A stretch of 64,000 nt of DNA from Apostichopus japonicus (GCF_037975245.1 NC_092572.1:16188269-16252268), one strand, 5' to 3'; shown: positions 1 through 9,800, numbered from the stretch's first letter. The notes: generated by a model from the sequence alone, not told the origin. A program made the numbers and translations.

Positions 1-20
1 CCACCTAATATCTCAGTCCA

Positions 21-50
21 TACAGTGGCGCGATGGCTTGGCGCACTGTA
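21..50 (+). other. Inverted repeat 1 in the monomer (representative copy)
   Basis: TACAGTG (21-27) is the exact reverse complement of CACTGTA (44-50). Allowing one bulged G at 28 extends the helix with C29-G43, G30-C42 and C31-G41, for about 10 pairs and a 9-base loop at 32-40. Both A/B haplotype sites (31 and 39) fall in this hairpin. It competes with the D-stem pairing 36-39/52-55, since the two share bases. Recurs in essentially every unit of all three arrays. Any role as an RNA or DNA hairpin is inference. Confidence 0.7.
34..44 (+). promoter_or_regulatory. A-box-like sequence (representative copy)
   Basis: TGGCTTGGCGC in haplotype A, and TGGCTCGGCGC in B and in arrays 2 and 3. It matches the first four bases of the pol III A-box consensus TGGCNNAGTGG and then diverges. 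An alternative start at 26 (TGGCGCGATGG) also fits TGGC. Weak alone; supported mainly by the downstream B box at a plausible distance. Confidence 0.35.
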
Positions 51-72
51 CGAGCTGATGATCGAGACTCTC

Positions 73-76
73 TTTT
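73..76 (+). terminator. T4 tract between the A- and B-box-like elements (representative copy)
   Basis: A run of four T within CTCTTTTGC. A T4 run between the boxes could terminate pol III transcription early, which argues against efficient full-length transcription of the unit. T4 is a weak terminator in many eukaryotes, so the effect is uncertain. Conserved in all three arrays. Confidence 0.3.
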
Positions 77-84
77 GCATCCCT

Positions 85-94
85 GGTTCGAACC
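85..94. repeat. 10-bp perfect palindrome GGTTCGAACC (representative copy)
   Basis: Self-complementary across all ten bases, including a TTCGAA core. Present once per unit in all three arrays, apart from the unit altered at 4871. Array 1 stops exactly at the last base of this palindrome (6694), next to the orientation switch. Confidence 0.9.
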
Positions 95-95
95 C
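85..95 (+). promoter_or_regulatory. RNA polymerase III B-box-like sequence (representative copy)
   Basis: GGTTCGAACCC matches the B-box consensus GGTTCGANNCC at every fixed position. It sits in a T-arm-like hairpin. The first ten bases form a perfect palindrome, so a B-box core can be read on either strand. In array 2 the stem base at 83 is G instead of C, which removes a second T-stem pair but leaves the box itself intact. The unit at 4786 carries G-to-T at 4871, inside the box. Actual TFIIIC binding cannot be judged from sequence. Confidence 0.6.
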
Positions 96-109
96 CGGGT
101 GATGACGTC

Positions 110-113
110 TTTT
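110..113 (+). terminator. T4 tract downstream of the B box (representative copy)
   Basis: Four T's 15 bases after the B-box-like sequence, in the place where a pol III terminator would follow a tRNA-like core. S units keep only one such tract; L units have a second at 121-124. Only a candidate, since four T's are common by chance. Confidence 0.3.
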
Positions 114-120
114 GCCGATC

Positions 121-124
121 TTTT
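121..124 (+). terminator. Second T4 tract, added by the L insertion (representative copy)
   Basis: This tract lies at the end of the 11-bp segment specific to L units. It directly precedes ACAG, so TTTTACAG also resembles a 3' splice site. It is absent as a separate tract from S units. Confidence 0.25.
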
Positions 125-153
125 ACAGCAAGTGCCTAGACGGGGAGCTGTAA
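123..153 (+). other. Inverted repeat 2 with array-specific loop (representative copy)
   Basis: TTACAGC (123-129) is the exact reverse complement of GCTGTAA (147-153), giving a seven-pair stem and a 17-base loop (130-146). The loop holds the four bases 138-141 that distinguish the arrays: AGAC in array 1, ACAA in array 2 and GCAC in array 3, while the stem is the same in all three. The pattern of a conserved stem and variable loop is visible directly; whether selection on structure causes it is inference. Confidence 0.7.
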
Positions 154-165
154 GTATTAGTTAAT

Positions 166-330
166 CCACCTAATATCTCAGTCCATACAGTGGCGGGATG
201 GCTCGGCGCACTGTACGAGCTGATGATCGAGACTCTCTTTTGCATCCCTGGTTCGAACCCCGGGTGATGACGTCTTTTGCCGATCTTTTACAGCAAGTGC
301 CTAGACGGGGAGCTGTAAGTATTAGTTAAT
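166..330 (+). repeat. Reference L monomer, haplotype B
   Basis: This unit differs from haplotype A at two linked positions: G instead of C at monomer 31 and C instead of T at 39. The two changes travel together in all 14 B units, and I saw no mixed unit in array 1. Arrays 2 and 3 carry the third combination, C31 with C39, so B differs from them by one base and A by one base. C39 restores a Watson-Crick pair (with G52) in the D-stem-like helix where A has T-G wobble. G31 removes the terminal pair of the 21-31/41-50 inverted repeat. Confidence 0.95.
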
Positions 331-2310
331 CCACCTAATATCTCAGTCCATACAGTGGCGCGATGGCTTGGCGCACTGTACGAGCTGATGATCGAGACTC
401 TCTTTTGCATCCCTGGTTCGAACCCCGGGTGATGACGTCTTTTGCCGATCTTTTACAGCAAGTGCCTAGACGGGGAGCTGTAAGTATTAGTTAATCCACC
501 TAATATCTCAGTCCATACAGTGGCGCGATGGCTTGGCGCACTGTACGAGCTGATGATCGAGACTCTCTTTTGCATCCCTGGTTCGAACCCCGGGTGATGA
601 CGTCTTTTGCCGATCTTTTACAGCAAGTGCCTAGACGGGGAGCTGTAAGTATTAGTTAATCCACCTAATATCTCAGTCCATACAGTGGCGCGATGGCTTG
701 GCGCACTGTACGAGCTGATGATCGAGACTCTCTTTTGCATCCCTGGTTCGAACCCCGGGTGATGACGTCTTTTGCCGATCTTTTACAGCAAGTGCCTAGA
801 CGGGGAGCTGTAAGTATTAGTTAATCCACCTAATATCTCAGTCCATACAGTGGCGGGATGGCTCGGCGCACTGTACGAGCTGATGATCGAGACTCTCTTT
901 TGCATCCCTGGTTCGAACCCCGGGTGATGACGTCTTTTGCCGATCTTTTACAGCAAGTGCCTAGACGGGGAGCTGTAAGTATTAGTTAATCCACCTAATA
1001 TCTCAGTCCATACAGTGGCGGGATGGCTCGGCGCACTGTACGAGCTGATGATCGAGACTCTCTTTTGCATCCCTGGTTCGAACCCCGGGTGATGACGTCT
1101 TTTGCCGATCTTTTACAGCAAGTGCCTAGACGGGGAGCTGTAAGTATTAGTTAATCCACCTAATATCTCAGTCCATACAGTGGCGCGATGGCTTGGCGCA
1201 CTGTACGAGCTGATGATCGAGACTCTCTTTTGCATCCCTGGTTCGAACCCCGGGTGATGACGTCTTTTGCCGATCTTTTACAGCAAGTGCCTAGACGGGG
1301 AGCTGTAAGTATTAGTTAATCCACCTAATATCTCAGTCCATACAGTGGCGGGATGGCTCGGCGCACTGTACGAGCTGATGATCGAGACTCTCTTTTGCAT
1401 CCCTGGTTCGAACCCCGGGTGATGACGTCTTTTGCCGATCTTTTACAGCAAGTGCCTAGACGGGGAGCTGTAAGTATTAGTTAATCCACCTAATATCTCA
1501 GTCCATACAGTGGCGCGATGGCTTGGCGCACTGTACGAGCTGATGATCGAGACTCTCTTTTGCATCCCTGGTTCGAACCCCGGGTGATGACGTCTTTTGC
1601 CGATCTTTTACAGCAAGTGCCTAGACGGGGAGCTGTAAGTATTAGTTAATCCACCTAATATCTCAGTCCATACAGTGGCGGGATGGCTCGGCGCACTGTA
1701 CGAGCTGATGATCGAGACTCTCTTTTGCATCCCTGGTTCGAACCCCGGGTGATGACGTCTTTTGCCGATCTTTTACAGCAAGTGCCTAGACGGGGAGCTG
1801 TAAGTATTAGTTAATCCACCTAATATCTCAGTCCATACAGTGGCGGGATGGCTCGGCGCACTGTACGAGCTGATGATCGAGACTCTCTTTTGCATCCCTG
1901 GTTCGAACCCCGGGTGATGACGTCTTTTGCCGATCTTTTACAGCAAGTGCCTAGACGGGGAGCTGTAAGTATTAGTTAATCCACCTAATATCTCAGTCCA
2001 TACAGTGGCGCGATGGCTTGGCGCACTGTACGAGCTGATGATCGAGACTCTCTTTTGCATCCCTGGTTCGAACCCCGGGTGATGACGTCTTTTGCCGATC
2101 TTTTACAGCAAGTGCCTAGACGGGGAGCTGTAAGTATTAGTTAATCCACCTAATATCTCAGTCCATACAGTGGCGGGATGGCTCGGCGCACTGTACGAGC
2201 TGATGATCGAGACTCTCTTTTGCATCCCTGGTTCGAACCCCGGGTGATGACGTCTTTTGCCGATCTTTTACAGCAAGTGCCTAGACGGGGAGCTGTAAGT
2301 ATTAGTTAAT

Positions 2311-4290
2311 CCACCTAATATCTCAGTCCATACAGTGGCGCGATGGCTTGGCGCACTGTACGAGCTGATGATCGAGACTCTCTTTTGCATCCCTGGTTCG
2401 AACCCCGGGTGATGACGTCTTTTGCCGATCTTTTACAGCAAGTGCCTAGACGGGGAGCTGTAAGTATTAGTTAATCCACCTAATATCTCAGTCCATACAG
2501 TGGCGCGATGGCTTGGCGCACTGTACGAGCTGATGATCGAGACTCTCTTTTGCATCCCTGGTTCGAACCCCGGGTGATGACGTCTTTTGCCGATCTTTTA
2601 CAGCAAGTGCCTAGACGGGGAGCTGTAAGTATTAGTTAATCCACCTAATATCTCAGTCCATACAGTGGCGCGATGGCTTGGCGCACTGTACGAGCTGATG
2701 ATCGAGACTCTCTTTTGCATCCCTGGTTCGAACCCCGGGTGATGACGTCTTTTGCCGATCTTTTACAGCAAGTGCCTAGACGGGGAGCTGTAAGTATTAG
2801 TTAATCCACCTAATATCTCAGTCCATACAGTGGCGCGATGGCTTGGCGCACTGTACGAGCTGATGATCGAGACTCTCTTTTGCATCCCTGGTTCGAACCC
2901 CGGGTGATGACGTCTTTTGCCGATCTTTTACAGCAAGTGCCTAGACGGGGAGCTGTAAGTATTAGTTAATCCACCTAATATCTCAGTCCATACAGTGGCG
3001 CGATGGCTTGGCGCACTGTACGAGCTGATGATCGAGACTCTCTTTTGCATCCCTGGTTCGAACCCCGGGTGATGACGTCTTTTGCCGATCTTTTACAGCA
3101 AGTGCCTAGACGGGGAGCTGTAAGTATTAGTTAATCCACCTAATATCTCAGTCCATACAGTGGCGCGATGGCTTGGCGCACTGTACGAGCTGATGATCGA
3201 GACTCTCTTTTGCATCCCTGGTTCGAACCCCGGGTGATGACGTCTTTTGCCGATCTTTTACAGCAAGTGCCTAGACGGGGAGCTGTAAGTATTAGTTAAT
3301 CCACCTAATATCTCAGTCCATACAGTGGCGCGATGGCTTGGCGCACTGTACGAGCTGATGATCGAGACTCTCTTTTGCATCCCTGGTTCGAACCCCGGGT
3401 GATGACGTCTTTTGCCGATCTTTTACAGCAAGTGCCTAGACGGGGAGCTGTAAGTATTAGTTAATCCACCTAATATCTCAGTCCATACAGTGGCGCGATG
3501 GCTTGGCGCACTGTACGAGCTGATGATCGAGACTCTCTTTTGCATCCCTGGTTCGAACCCCGGGTGATGACGTCTTTTGCCGATCTTTTACAGCAAGTGC
3601 CTAGACGGGGAGCTGTAAGTATTAGTTAATCCACCTAATATCTCAGTCCATACAGTGGCGCGATGGCTTGGCGCACTGTACGAGCTGATGATCGAGACTC
3701 TCTTTTGCATCCCTGGTTCGAACCCCGGGTGATGACGTCTTTTGCCGATCTTTTACAGCAAGTGCCTAGACGGGGAGCTGTAAGTATTAGTTAATCCACC
3801 TAATATCTCAGTCCATACAGTGGCGCGATGGCTTGGCGCACTGTACGAGCTGATGATCGAGACTCTCTTTTGCATCCCTGGTTCGAACCCCGGGTGATGA
3901 CGTCTTTTGCCGATCTTTTACAGCAAGTGCCTAGACGGGGAGCTGTAAGTATTAGTTAATCCACCTAATATCTCAGTCCATACAGTGGCGCGATGGCTTG
4001 GCGCACTGTACGAGCTGATGATCGAGACTCTCTTTTGCATCCCTGGTTCGAACCCCGGGTGATGACGTCTTTTGCCGATCTTTTACAGCAAGTGCCTAGA
4101 CGGGGAGCTGTAAGTATTAGTTAATCCACCTAATATCTCAGTCCATACAGTGGCGCGATGGCTTGGCGCACTGTACGAGCTGATGATCGAGACTCTCTTT
4201 TGCATCCCTGGTTCGAACCCCGGGTGATGACGTCTTTTGCCGATCTTTTACAGCAAGTGCCTAGACGGGGAGCTGTAAGTATTAGTTAAT
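2311..4290 (+). repeat. Homogeneous block of twelve consecutive haplotype-A units
   Basis: The twelve units starting at 2311 through 4126 are all haplotype A with no other difference seen, whereas A and B are interleaved on both sides. This suggests local expansion or conversion of one unit type within array 1. Confidence 0.85.
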
Positions 4291-4302
4291 CCACCTAATA
4301 TC

Positions 4303-4303
4303 G
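4303..4303 (+). other. Private substitution T to G at monomer 13
   Basis: The unit starting at 4291 reads TCGCAGTCC where all others in array 1 read TCTCAGTCC. This is one of only two private substitutions seen in array 1, and both occur in B units. Confidence 0.85.
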
Positions 4304-4870
4304 CAGTCCATACAGTGGCGGGATGGCTCGGCGCACTGTACGAGCTGATGATCGAGACTCTCTTTTGCATCCCTGGTTCGAACCCCGGGTGATGACGTCT
4401 TTTGCCGATCTTTTACAGCAAGTGCCTAGACGGGGAGCTGTAAGTATTAGTTAATCCACCTAATATCTCAGTCCATACAGTGGCGCGATGGCTTGGCGCA
4501 CTGTACGAGCTGATGATCGAGACTCTCTTTTGCATCCCTGGTTCGAACCCCGGGTGATGACGTCTTTTGCCGATCTTTTACAGCAAGTGCCTAGACGGGG
4601 AGCTGTAAGTATTAGTTAATCCACCTAATATCTCAGTCCATACAGTGGCGCGATGGCTTGGCGCACTGTACGAGCTGATGATCGAGACTCTCTTTTGCAT
4701 CCCTGGTTCGAACCCCGGGTGATGACGTCTTTTGCCGATCTTTTACAGCAAGTGCCTAGACGGGGAGCTGTAAGTATTAGTTAATCCACCTAATATCTCA
4801 GTCCATACAGTGGCGGGATGGCTCGGCGCACTGTACGAGCTGATGATCGAGACTCTCTTTTGCATCCCTG

Positions 4871-4871
4871 T
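4871..4871 (+). other. Private substitution G to T inside the B box
   Basis: The unit starting at 4786 reads CTGTTTCGAA instead of CTGGTTCGAA, changing monomer position 86. This alters an invariant G of the B-box consensus and breaks the 10-bp palindrome in this unit only. Confidence 0.85.
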
Positions 4872-6694
4872 TTCGAACCCCGGGTGATGACGTCTTTTGC
4901 CGATCTTTTACAGCAAGTGCCTAGACGGGGAGCTGTAAGTATTAGTTAATCCACCTAATATCTCAGTCCATACAGTGGCGGGATGGCTCGGCGCACTGTA
5001 CGAGCTGATGATCGAGACTCTCTTTTGCATCCCTGGTTCGAACCCCGGGTGATGACGTCTTTTGCCGATCTTTTACAGCAAGTGCCTAGACGGGGAGCTG
5101 TAAGTATTAGTTAATCCACCTAATATCTCAGTCCATACAGTGGCGCGATGGCTTGGCGCACTGTACGAGCTGATGATCGAGACTCTCTTTTGCATCCCTG
5201 GTTCGAACCCCGGGTGATGACGTCTTTTGCCGATCTTTTACAGCAAGTGCCTAGACGGGGAGCTGTAAGTATTAGTTAATCCACCTAATATCTCAGTCCA
5301 TACAGTGGCGGGATGGCTCGGCGCACTGTACGAGCTGATGATCGAGACTCTCTTTTGCATCCCTGGTTCGAACCCCGGGTGATGACGTCTTTTGCCGATC
5401 TTTTACAGCAAGTGCCTAGACGGGGAGCTGTAAGTATTAGTTAATCCACCTAATATCTCAGTCCATACAGTGGCGCGATGGCTTGGCGCACTGTACGAGC
5501 TGATGATCGAGACTCTCTTTTGCATCCCTGGTTCGAACCCCGGGTGATGACGTCTTTTGCCGATCTTTTACAGCAAGTGCCTAGACGGGGAGCTGTAAGT
5601 ATTAGTTAATCCACCTAATATCTCAGTCCATACAGTGGCGCGATGGCTTGGCGCACTGTACGAGCTGATGATCGAGACTCTCTTTTGCATCCCTGGTTCG
5701 AACCCCGGGTGATGACGTCTTTTGCCGATCTTTTACAGCAAGTGCCTAGACGGGGAGCTGTAAGTATTAGTTAATCCACCTAATATCTCAGTCCATACAG
5801 TGGCGCGATGGCTTGGCGCACTGTACGAGCTGATGATCGAGACTCTCTTTTGCATCCCTGGTTCGAACCCCGGGTGATGACGTCTTTTGCCGATCTTTTA
5901 CAGCAAGTGCCTAGACGGGGAGCTGTAAGTATTAGTTAATCCACCTAATATCTCAGTCCATACAGTGGCGGGATGGCTCGGCGCACTGTACGAGCTGATG
6001 ATCGAGACTCTCTTTTGCATCCCTGGTTCGAACCCCGGGTGATGACGTCTTTTGCCGATCTTTTACAGCAAGTGCCTAGACGGGGAGCTGTAAGTATTAG
6101 TTAATCCACCTAATATCTCAGTCCATACAGTGGCGGGATGGCTCGGCGCACTGTACGAGCTGATGATCGAGACTCTCTTTTGCATCCCTGGTTCGAACCC
6201 CGGGTGATGACGTCTTTTGCCGATCTTTTACAGCAAGTGCCTAGACGGGGAGCTGTAAGTATTAGTTAATCCACCTAATATCTCAGTCCATACAGTGGCG
6301 CGATGGCTTGGCGCACTGTACGAGCTGATGATCGAGACTCTCTTTTGCATCCCTGGTTCGAACCCCGGGTGATGACGTCTTTTGCCGATCTTTTACAGCA
6401 AGTGCCTAGACGGGGAGCTGTAAGTATTAGTTAATCCACCTAATATCTCAGTCCATACAGTGGCGGGATGGCTCGGCGCACTGTACGAGCTGATGATCGA
6501 GACTCTCTTTTGCATCCCTGGTTCGAACCCCGGGTGATGACGTCTTTTGCCGATCTTTTACAGCAAGTGCCTAGACGGGGAGCTGTAAGTATTAGTTAAT
6601 CCACCTAATATCTCAGTCCATACAGTGGCGCGATGGCTTGGCGCACTGTACGAGCTGATGATCGAGACTCTCTTTTGCATCCCTGGTTCGAACC

Positions 6695-6794
6695 NNNNNN
6701 NNNNNNNNNNNNNNNNNNNNNNNNNNNNNNNNNNNNNNNNNNNNNNNNNNNNNNNNNNNNNNNNNNNNNNNNNNNNNNNNNNNNNNNNNNNNNN
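6695..6794. other. Assembly gap of 100 N between arrays 1 and 2
   Basis: Exactly 100 N, the conventional size for a gap of unknown length. Monomer orientation switches from + to - across it. Array 1 ends at monomer position 94, the last base of the GGTTCGAACC palindrome, and array 2 begins five bases beyond the same palindrome on the other strand. Any reading frame drawn across the gap is meaningless. Confidence 0.99.
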
Positions 6795-6826
6795 TGCAAA
6801 AGAGAGTCTCGATCATCAGCTCGTAC

Positions 6827-9800
6827 TGTGCGCCGAGCCCATCGCGCCACTGTATGGACTGAGATATAGGTGGATTAACTAATACTTACAGCTCCCCTTG
6901 TAGGCACTTGCTGGGTAAAGACGTCATCACCCGGGGTTCGAACCACGGATGCAAAAGAGAGTCCTCGATCATCAGCTCGTACAGTGCGCCGAGCCATCGC
7001 GCCACTGTATGGACTGAGATATTAGGTGGATTAACTAATACTTACAGCTCCCCATGTAGGCACTTGCTGTAAAAGACGTCCATCACCCGGGGTTCGAACC
7101 ACGGATGCAAAAGAGAGTCTCGATCATCAGCTCGTACAGTGCGCCGAGCCATCGCGCCACTGTATGGACTGAGATATTAGGTGGATTAACTAATACTTAC
7201 AGCTCCCCTTGTAGGCACTTGCTGTAAAAGACGTCATCACCCGGGGTTCGAACCACGGATGCAAAAGAGAGTCTCGATCATCAGCTCGTACAGTGCGCCG
7301 AGCCATCGCGCCACTGTATGGACTGAGATATTAGGTGGATTAACTAATACTTACAGCTCCCCTTGTAGGCACTTGCTGTAAAAGACGTCATCACCCGGGG
7401 TTCGAACCACGGATGCAAAAGAGAGTCTCGATCATCAGCTCGTACAGTGCGCCGAGCCATCGCGCCACTGTATGGACTGAGATATTAGGTGGATTAACTA
7501 ATACTTACAGCTCCCCTTGTAGGCACTTGCTGTAAAAGACGTCATCACCCGGGGTTCGAACCACGGATGCAAAAGAGAGTCTCGATCATCAGCTCGTACA
7601 GTGCGCCGAGCCATCGCGCCACTGTATGGACTGAGATATTAGGTGGATTAACTAATACTTACAGCTCCCCTTGTAGGCACTTGCTGTAAAAGACGTCATC
7701 ACCCGGGGTTCGAACCACGATGCAAAAGAGAGTCTCGATCATCAGCTCGTACAGTGCGCCGAGCCATCGCGCCACTGTATGGACTGAGATATTAGGTGGA
7801 TTAACTAATACTTACAGCTCCCCTTGTAGGCACTTGCTGTAAAAGACGTCATCACCCGGGGTTCGAACCACGGATGCAAAAGAGAGTCTCGATCATCAGC
7901 TCGTACAGTGCGCCGAGCCATCGCGCCACTGTATGGACTGAGATATTAGGTGGATTAACTAATACTTACAGCTCCCCTTGTAGGCACTTGCTGGTAAAAG
8001 ACGTCATCACCCGGGGTTCGAACCACGGATGCAAAAGAGAGTCTCGATCATCAGCTCGTACAGTGCGCCGAGCCATCGCGCCACTGTATGGACTGAGATA
8101 TTAGGTGGATTAACTAATACTTACAGCTCCCCTTGTAGGCACTTGCTGTAAAAGACGTCATCACCCGGGGTTCGAACCACGGATGCAAAAGAGAGTCTCG
8201 ATCATCAGCTCGTACAGTGCGCCGAGCCATCGCGCCACTGTATGGACTGAGATATTAGGTGGATTAACTAATACTTACAGCTCCCCTTGTAGGCACTTGC
8301 TGTAAAAGACGTCATCACCCGGGGTTCGAACCACGGATGCAAAAGAGAGTCTCGATCATCAGCTCGTACAGTGCGCCCGAGCCATCGCGCCACTGTATGG
8401 ACTGAGATATTAGGTGGATTAACTAATACTTACAGCTCCCCTTGTAGGCACTTGCTGTAAAAGACGTCATCACCCGGGGTTCGAACCACGGATGCAAAAG
8501 AGAGTCTCGATCATCAGCTCGTACAGTGCGCCGAGCCATCGCGCCACTGTATGGACTGAGATATTAGGTGGATTAACTAATACTTACAGCTCCCCTTGTA
8601 GGCACTTGCTGTAAAAGGACGTCATCACCCGGGGTTCGAACCACGGATGCAAAAGAGAGTCTCGATCATCAGCTCGTACAGTGCGCCGAGCCATCGCGCC
8701 ACTGTATGGACTGAGATATTAGGTGGATTAACTAATACTTACAGCTCCCCTTGTAGGCACTTGCTGTAAAAGACGTCATCACCCGGGGTTCGAACCACGG
8801 ATGCAAAAGAGAGTCTCGATCATCAGCTCGTACAGTGCGCCGAGCCATCGCGCCACTGTATGGACTGAGATATTAGGTGGATTAACTAATACTTACAGCT
8901 CCCCTTGTAGGCACTTGCTGTAAAAGACGTCATCACCCGGGGTTCGAACCACGGATGCAAAAGAGAGTCTCGATCATCAGCTCGTACAGTGCGCCGAGCC
9001 ATCGCGCCACTTGTATGGACTGAGATATTAGGTGGATTAACTAATACTTACAGCTCCCCTTGTAGGCACTTGCTGTAAAAGACGTCATCACCCGGGGTTC
9101 GAACCACGGATGCAAAAGAGAGTCTCGATCATCAGCTCGTACAGTGCGCCGAGCCATCGCGCCACTGTATGGGACTGAGATATTAGGTGGATTAACTAAT
9201 ACTTACAGCTCCCCTTGTAGGCACTTGCTGTAAAAAGACGTCATCACCCGGGGTTCGAACCACGGATGCAAAAGAGAGTCTCGATCATCAGCTCGTACAG
9301 TGCGCCGAGCCATCGCGCCACTGTATGGACTGAGATATTAGGTGGATTAACTAATACTTACAGCTCCCCTTGTAGGCACTTGCTGTAAAAGACGTCATCA
9401 CCCGGGGTTCGAACCACGGATGCAAAAGAGAGTCTCGATCATCAGCTCGTACAGTGCGCCGAGCCATCGCGCCACTGTATGGACTGAGATATTAGGTGGA
9501 TTAACTAATACTTACAGCTCCCCTTGTAGGCACTTGCTGTAAAAGACGTCATCACCCGGGGTTCGAACCACGGATGCAAAAGAGAGTCTCGATCATCAGC
9601 TCGTACAGTGCGCCGAGCCATCGCGCCACTGTATGGACTGAGATATTAGGTGGATTAACTAATACTTACAGCTCCCCTTGTAGGCACTTGCTGTAAAAGA
9701 CGTCATCACCCGGGGTTCGAACCACGGATGCAAAAGAGAGTCTCGATCATCAGCTCGTACAGTGCGCCGAGCCATCGCGCCACTGTATGGACTGAGATAT

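Larger units (their letters stand above)
34..105 (+). other. tRNA-like core of the satellite monomer (representative copy)
   Basis: Seen: TGGC at the start of the A-box-like stretch (34-44), a four-pair helix 36-39/52-55 in the D-stem position with a 12-base loop, and a T-arm-like hairpin whose stem 82-86 pairs with 94-98 at four of five positions (T84-C96 is a mismatch) around the seven-base loop TTCGAAC. The A box and B box start 51 bases apart, somewhat more than in a standard short-variable-loop tRNA. Not seen: a convincing anticodon stem, or an acceptor stem, since 27-33 does not pair with 99-105. Known: many SINEs and some satellites descend from tRNA genes and keep mainly the A and B boxes. 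Inferred: this is a decayed tRNA-derived element, not a functional tRNA. Chance resemblance remains possible because the A box is weak. Confidence 0.55.
108..124 (+). repeat. TCTTTT direct repeat spanning the 11-bp L/S indel (representative copy)
   Basis: TCTTTT occurs at 108-113 and again at 119-124, eleven bases apart. Removing one copy plus the GCCGA between them changes the 165-bp L unit into the 154-bp S unit exactly. Slippage or recombination between the two copies therefore accounts for the length classes. The two stretches GACGTCTTTT and GCCGATCTTTT are similar, so the insertion may itself be an old imperfect duplication. L units carry two T4 tracts here (110-113 and 121-124) and S units carry one. 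Confidence 0.85.
1..165 (+). repeat. Reference L monomer, haplotype A
   Basis: First complete unit, used as the coordinate system for all monomer positions here. In order it holds: an inverted repeat (21-31 with 41-50), an A-box-like stretch (34-44), a possible D stem (36-39 with 52-55), a T4 tract (73-76), a B-box and T-arm-like hairpin (82-98) containing a 10-bp palindrome (85-94), two copies of TCTTTT (108-113 and 119-124), an inverted repeat (123-129 with 147-153) whose loop carries the array-specific bases 138-141, and an AT-rich linker (151-165). Haplotype A has C31 and T39. Unit boundaries are arbitrary because the array is continuous. Confidence 0.95.
1..6694 (+). repeat. Satellite array 1: ~40.6 tandem copies of the 165-bp (L) monomer
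   Basis: Units start at 1, 166, 331 and so on, at an exact 165-bp period up to the last, partial unit at 6601. Every unit carries the 11-bp L insertion (monomer 114-124) and the loop bases AGAC at 138-141, which mark this array. Two haplotypes alternate irregularly: A has C at 31 and T at 39, B has G at 31 and C at 39. B units start at 166, 826, 991, 1321, 1651, 1816, 2146, 4291, 4786, 4951, 5281, 5941, 6106 and 6436; the other 27 are A. I saw only two other substitutions (4303 and 4871) and no length change. No reading frame stays open, although 165 is a multiple of three, because stops at 151, 158 and 162 close all forward frames. This is non-coding satellite DNA with a tRNA-like core. Confidence 0.98.

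Noticed and set aside
34-105. Functional tRNA gene cluster
   Set aside because: The acceptor stem and anticodon stem do not pair, and a T4 tract interrupts the body between the A and B boxes.
101-110. cAMP-response-element-like TGACGTC
   Set aside because: It matches seven of eight consensus bases, but a motif this short is expected by chance and is merely multiplied by the array.
125-165. Spliced-leader RNA gene array
   Set aside because: The GTAAGT donor and tandem arrangement are suggestive, but I see no convincing Sm-binding site downstream and the 5' segment is not recognisable as a leader.
1-6694. 5S rRNA gene repeat
   Set aside because: The unit length and tandem layout would allow it, but none of the conserved internal 5S control elements is present.
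6605-6882. Several open frames spanning the first gap on both strands
   Set aside because: They exist only because the 100 N contain no stop codons.
7874-8104. 76-codon open frame on the + strand
   Set aside because: It is created by a one-base G insertion near 7993 in the variant-rich end of array 2 and consists of two repeat units.
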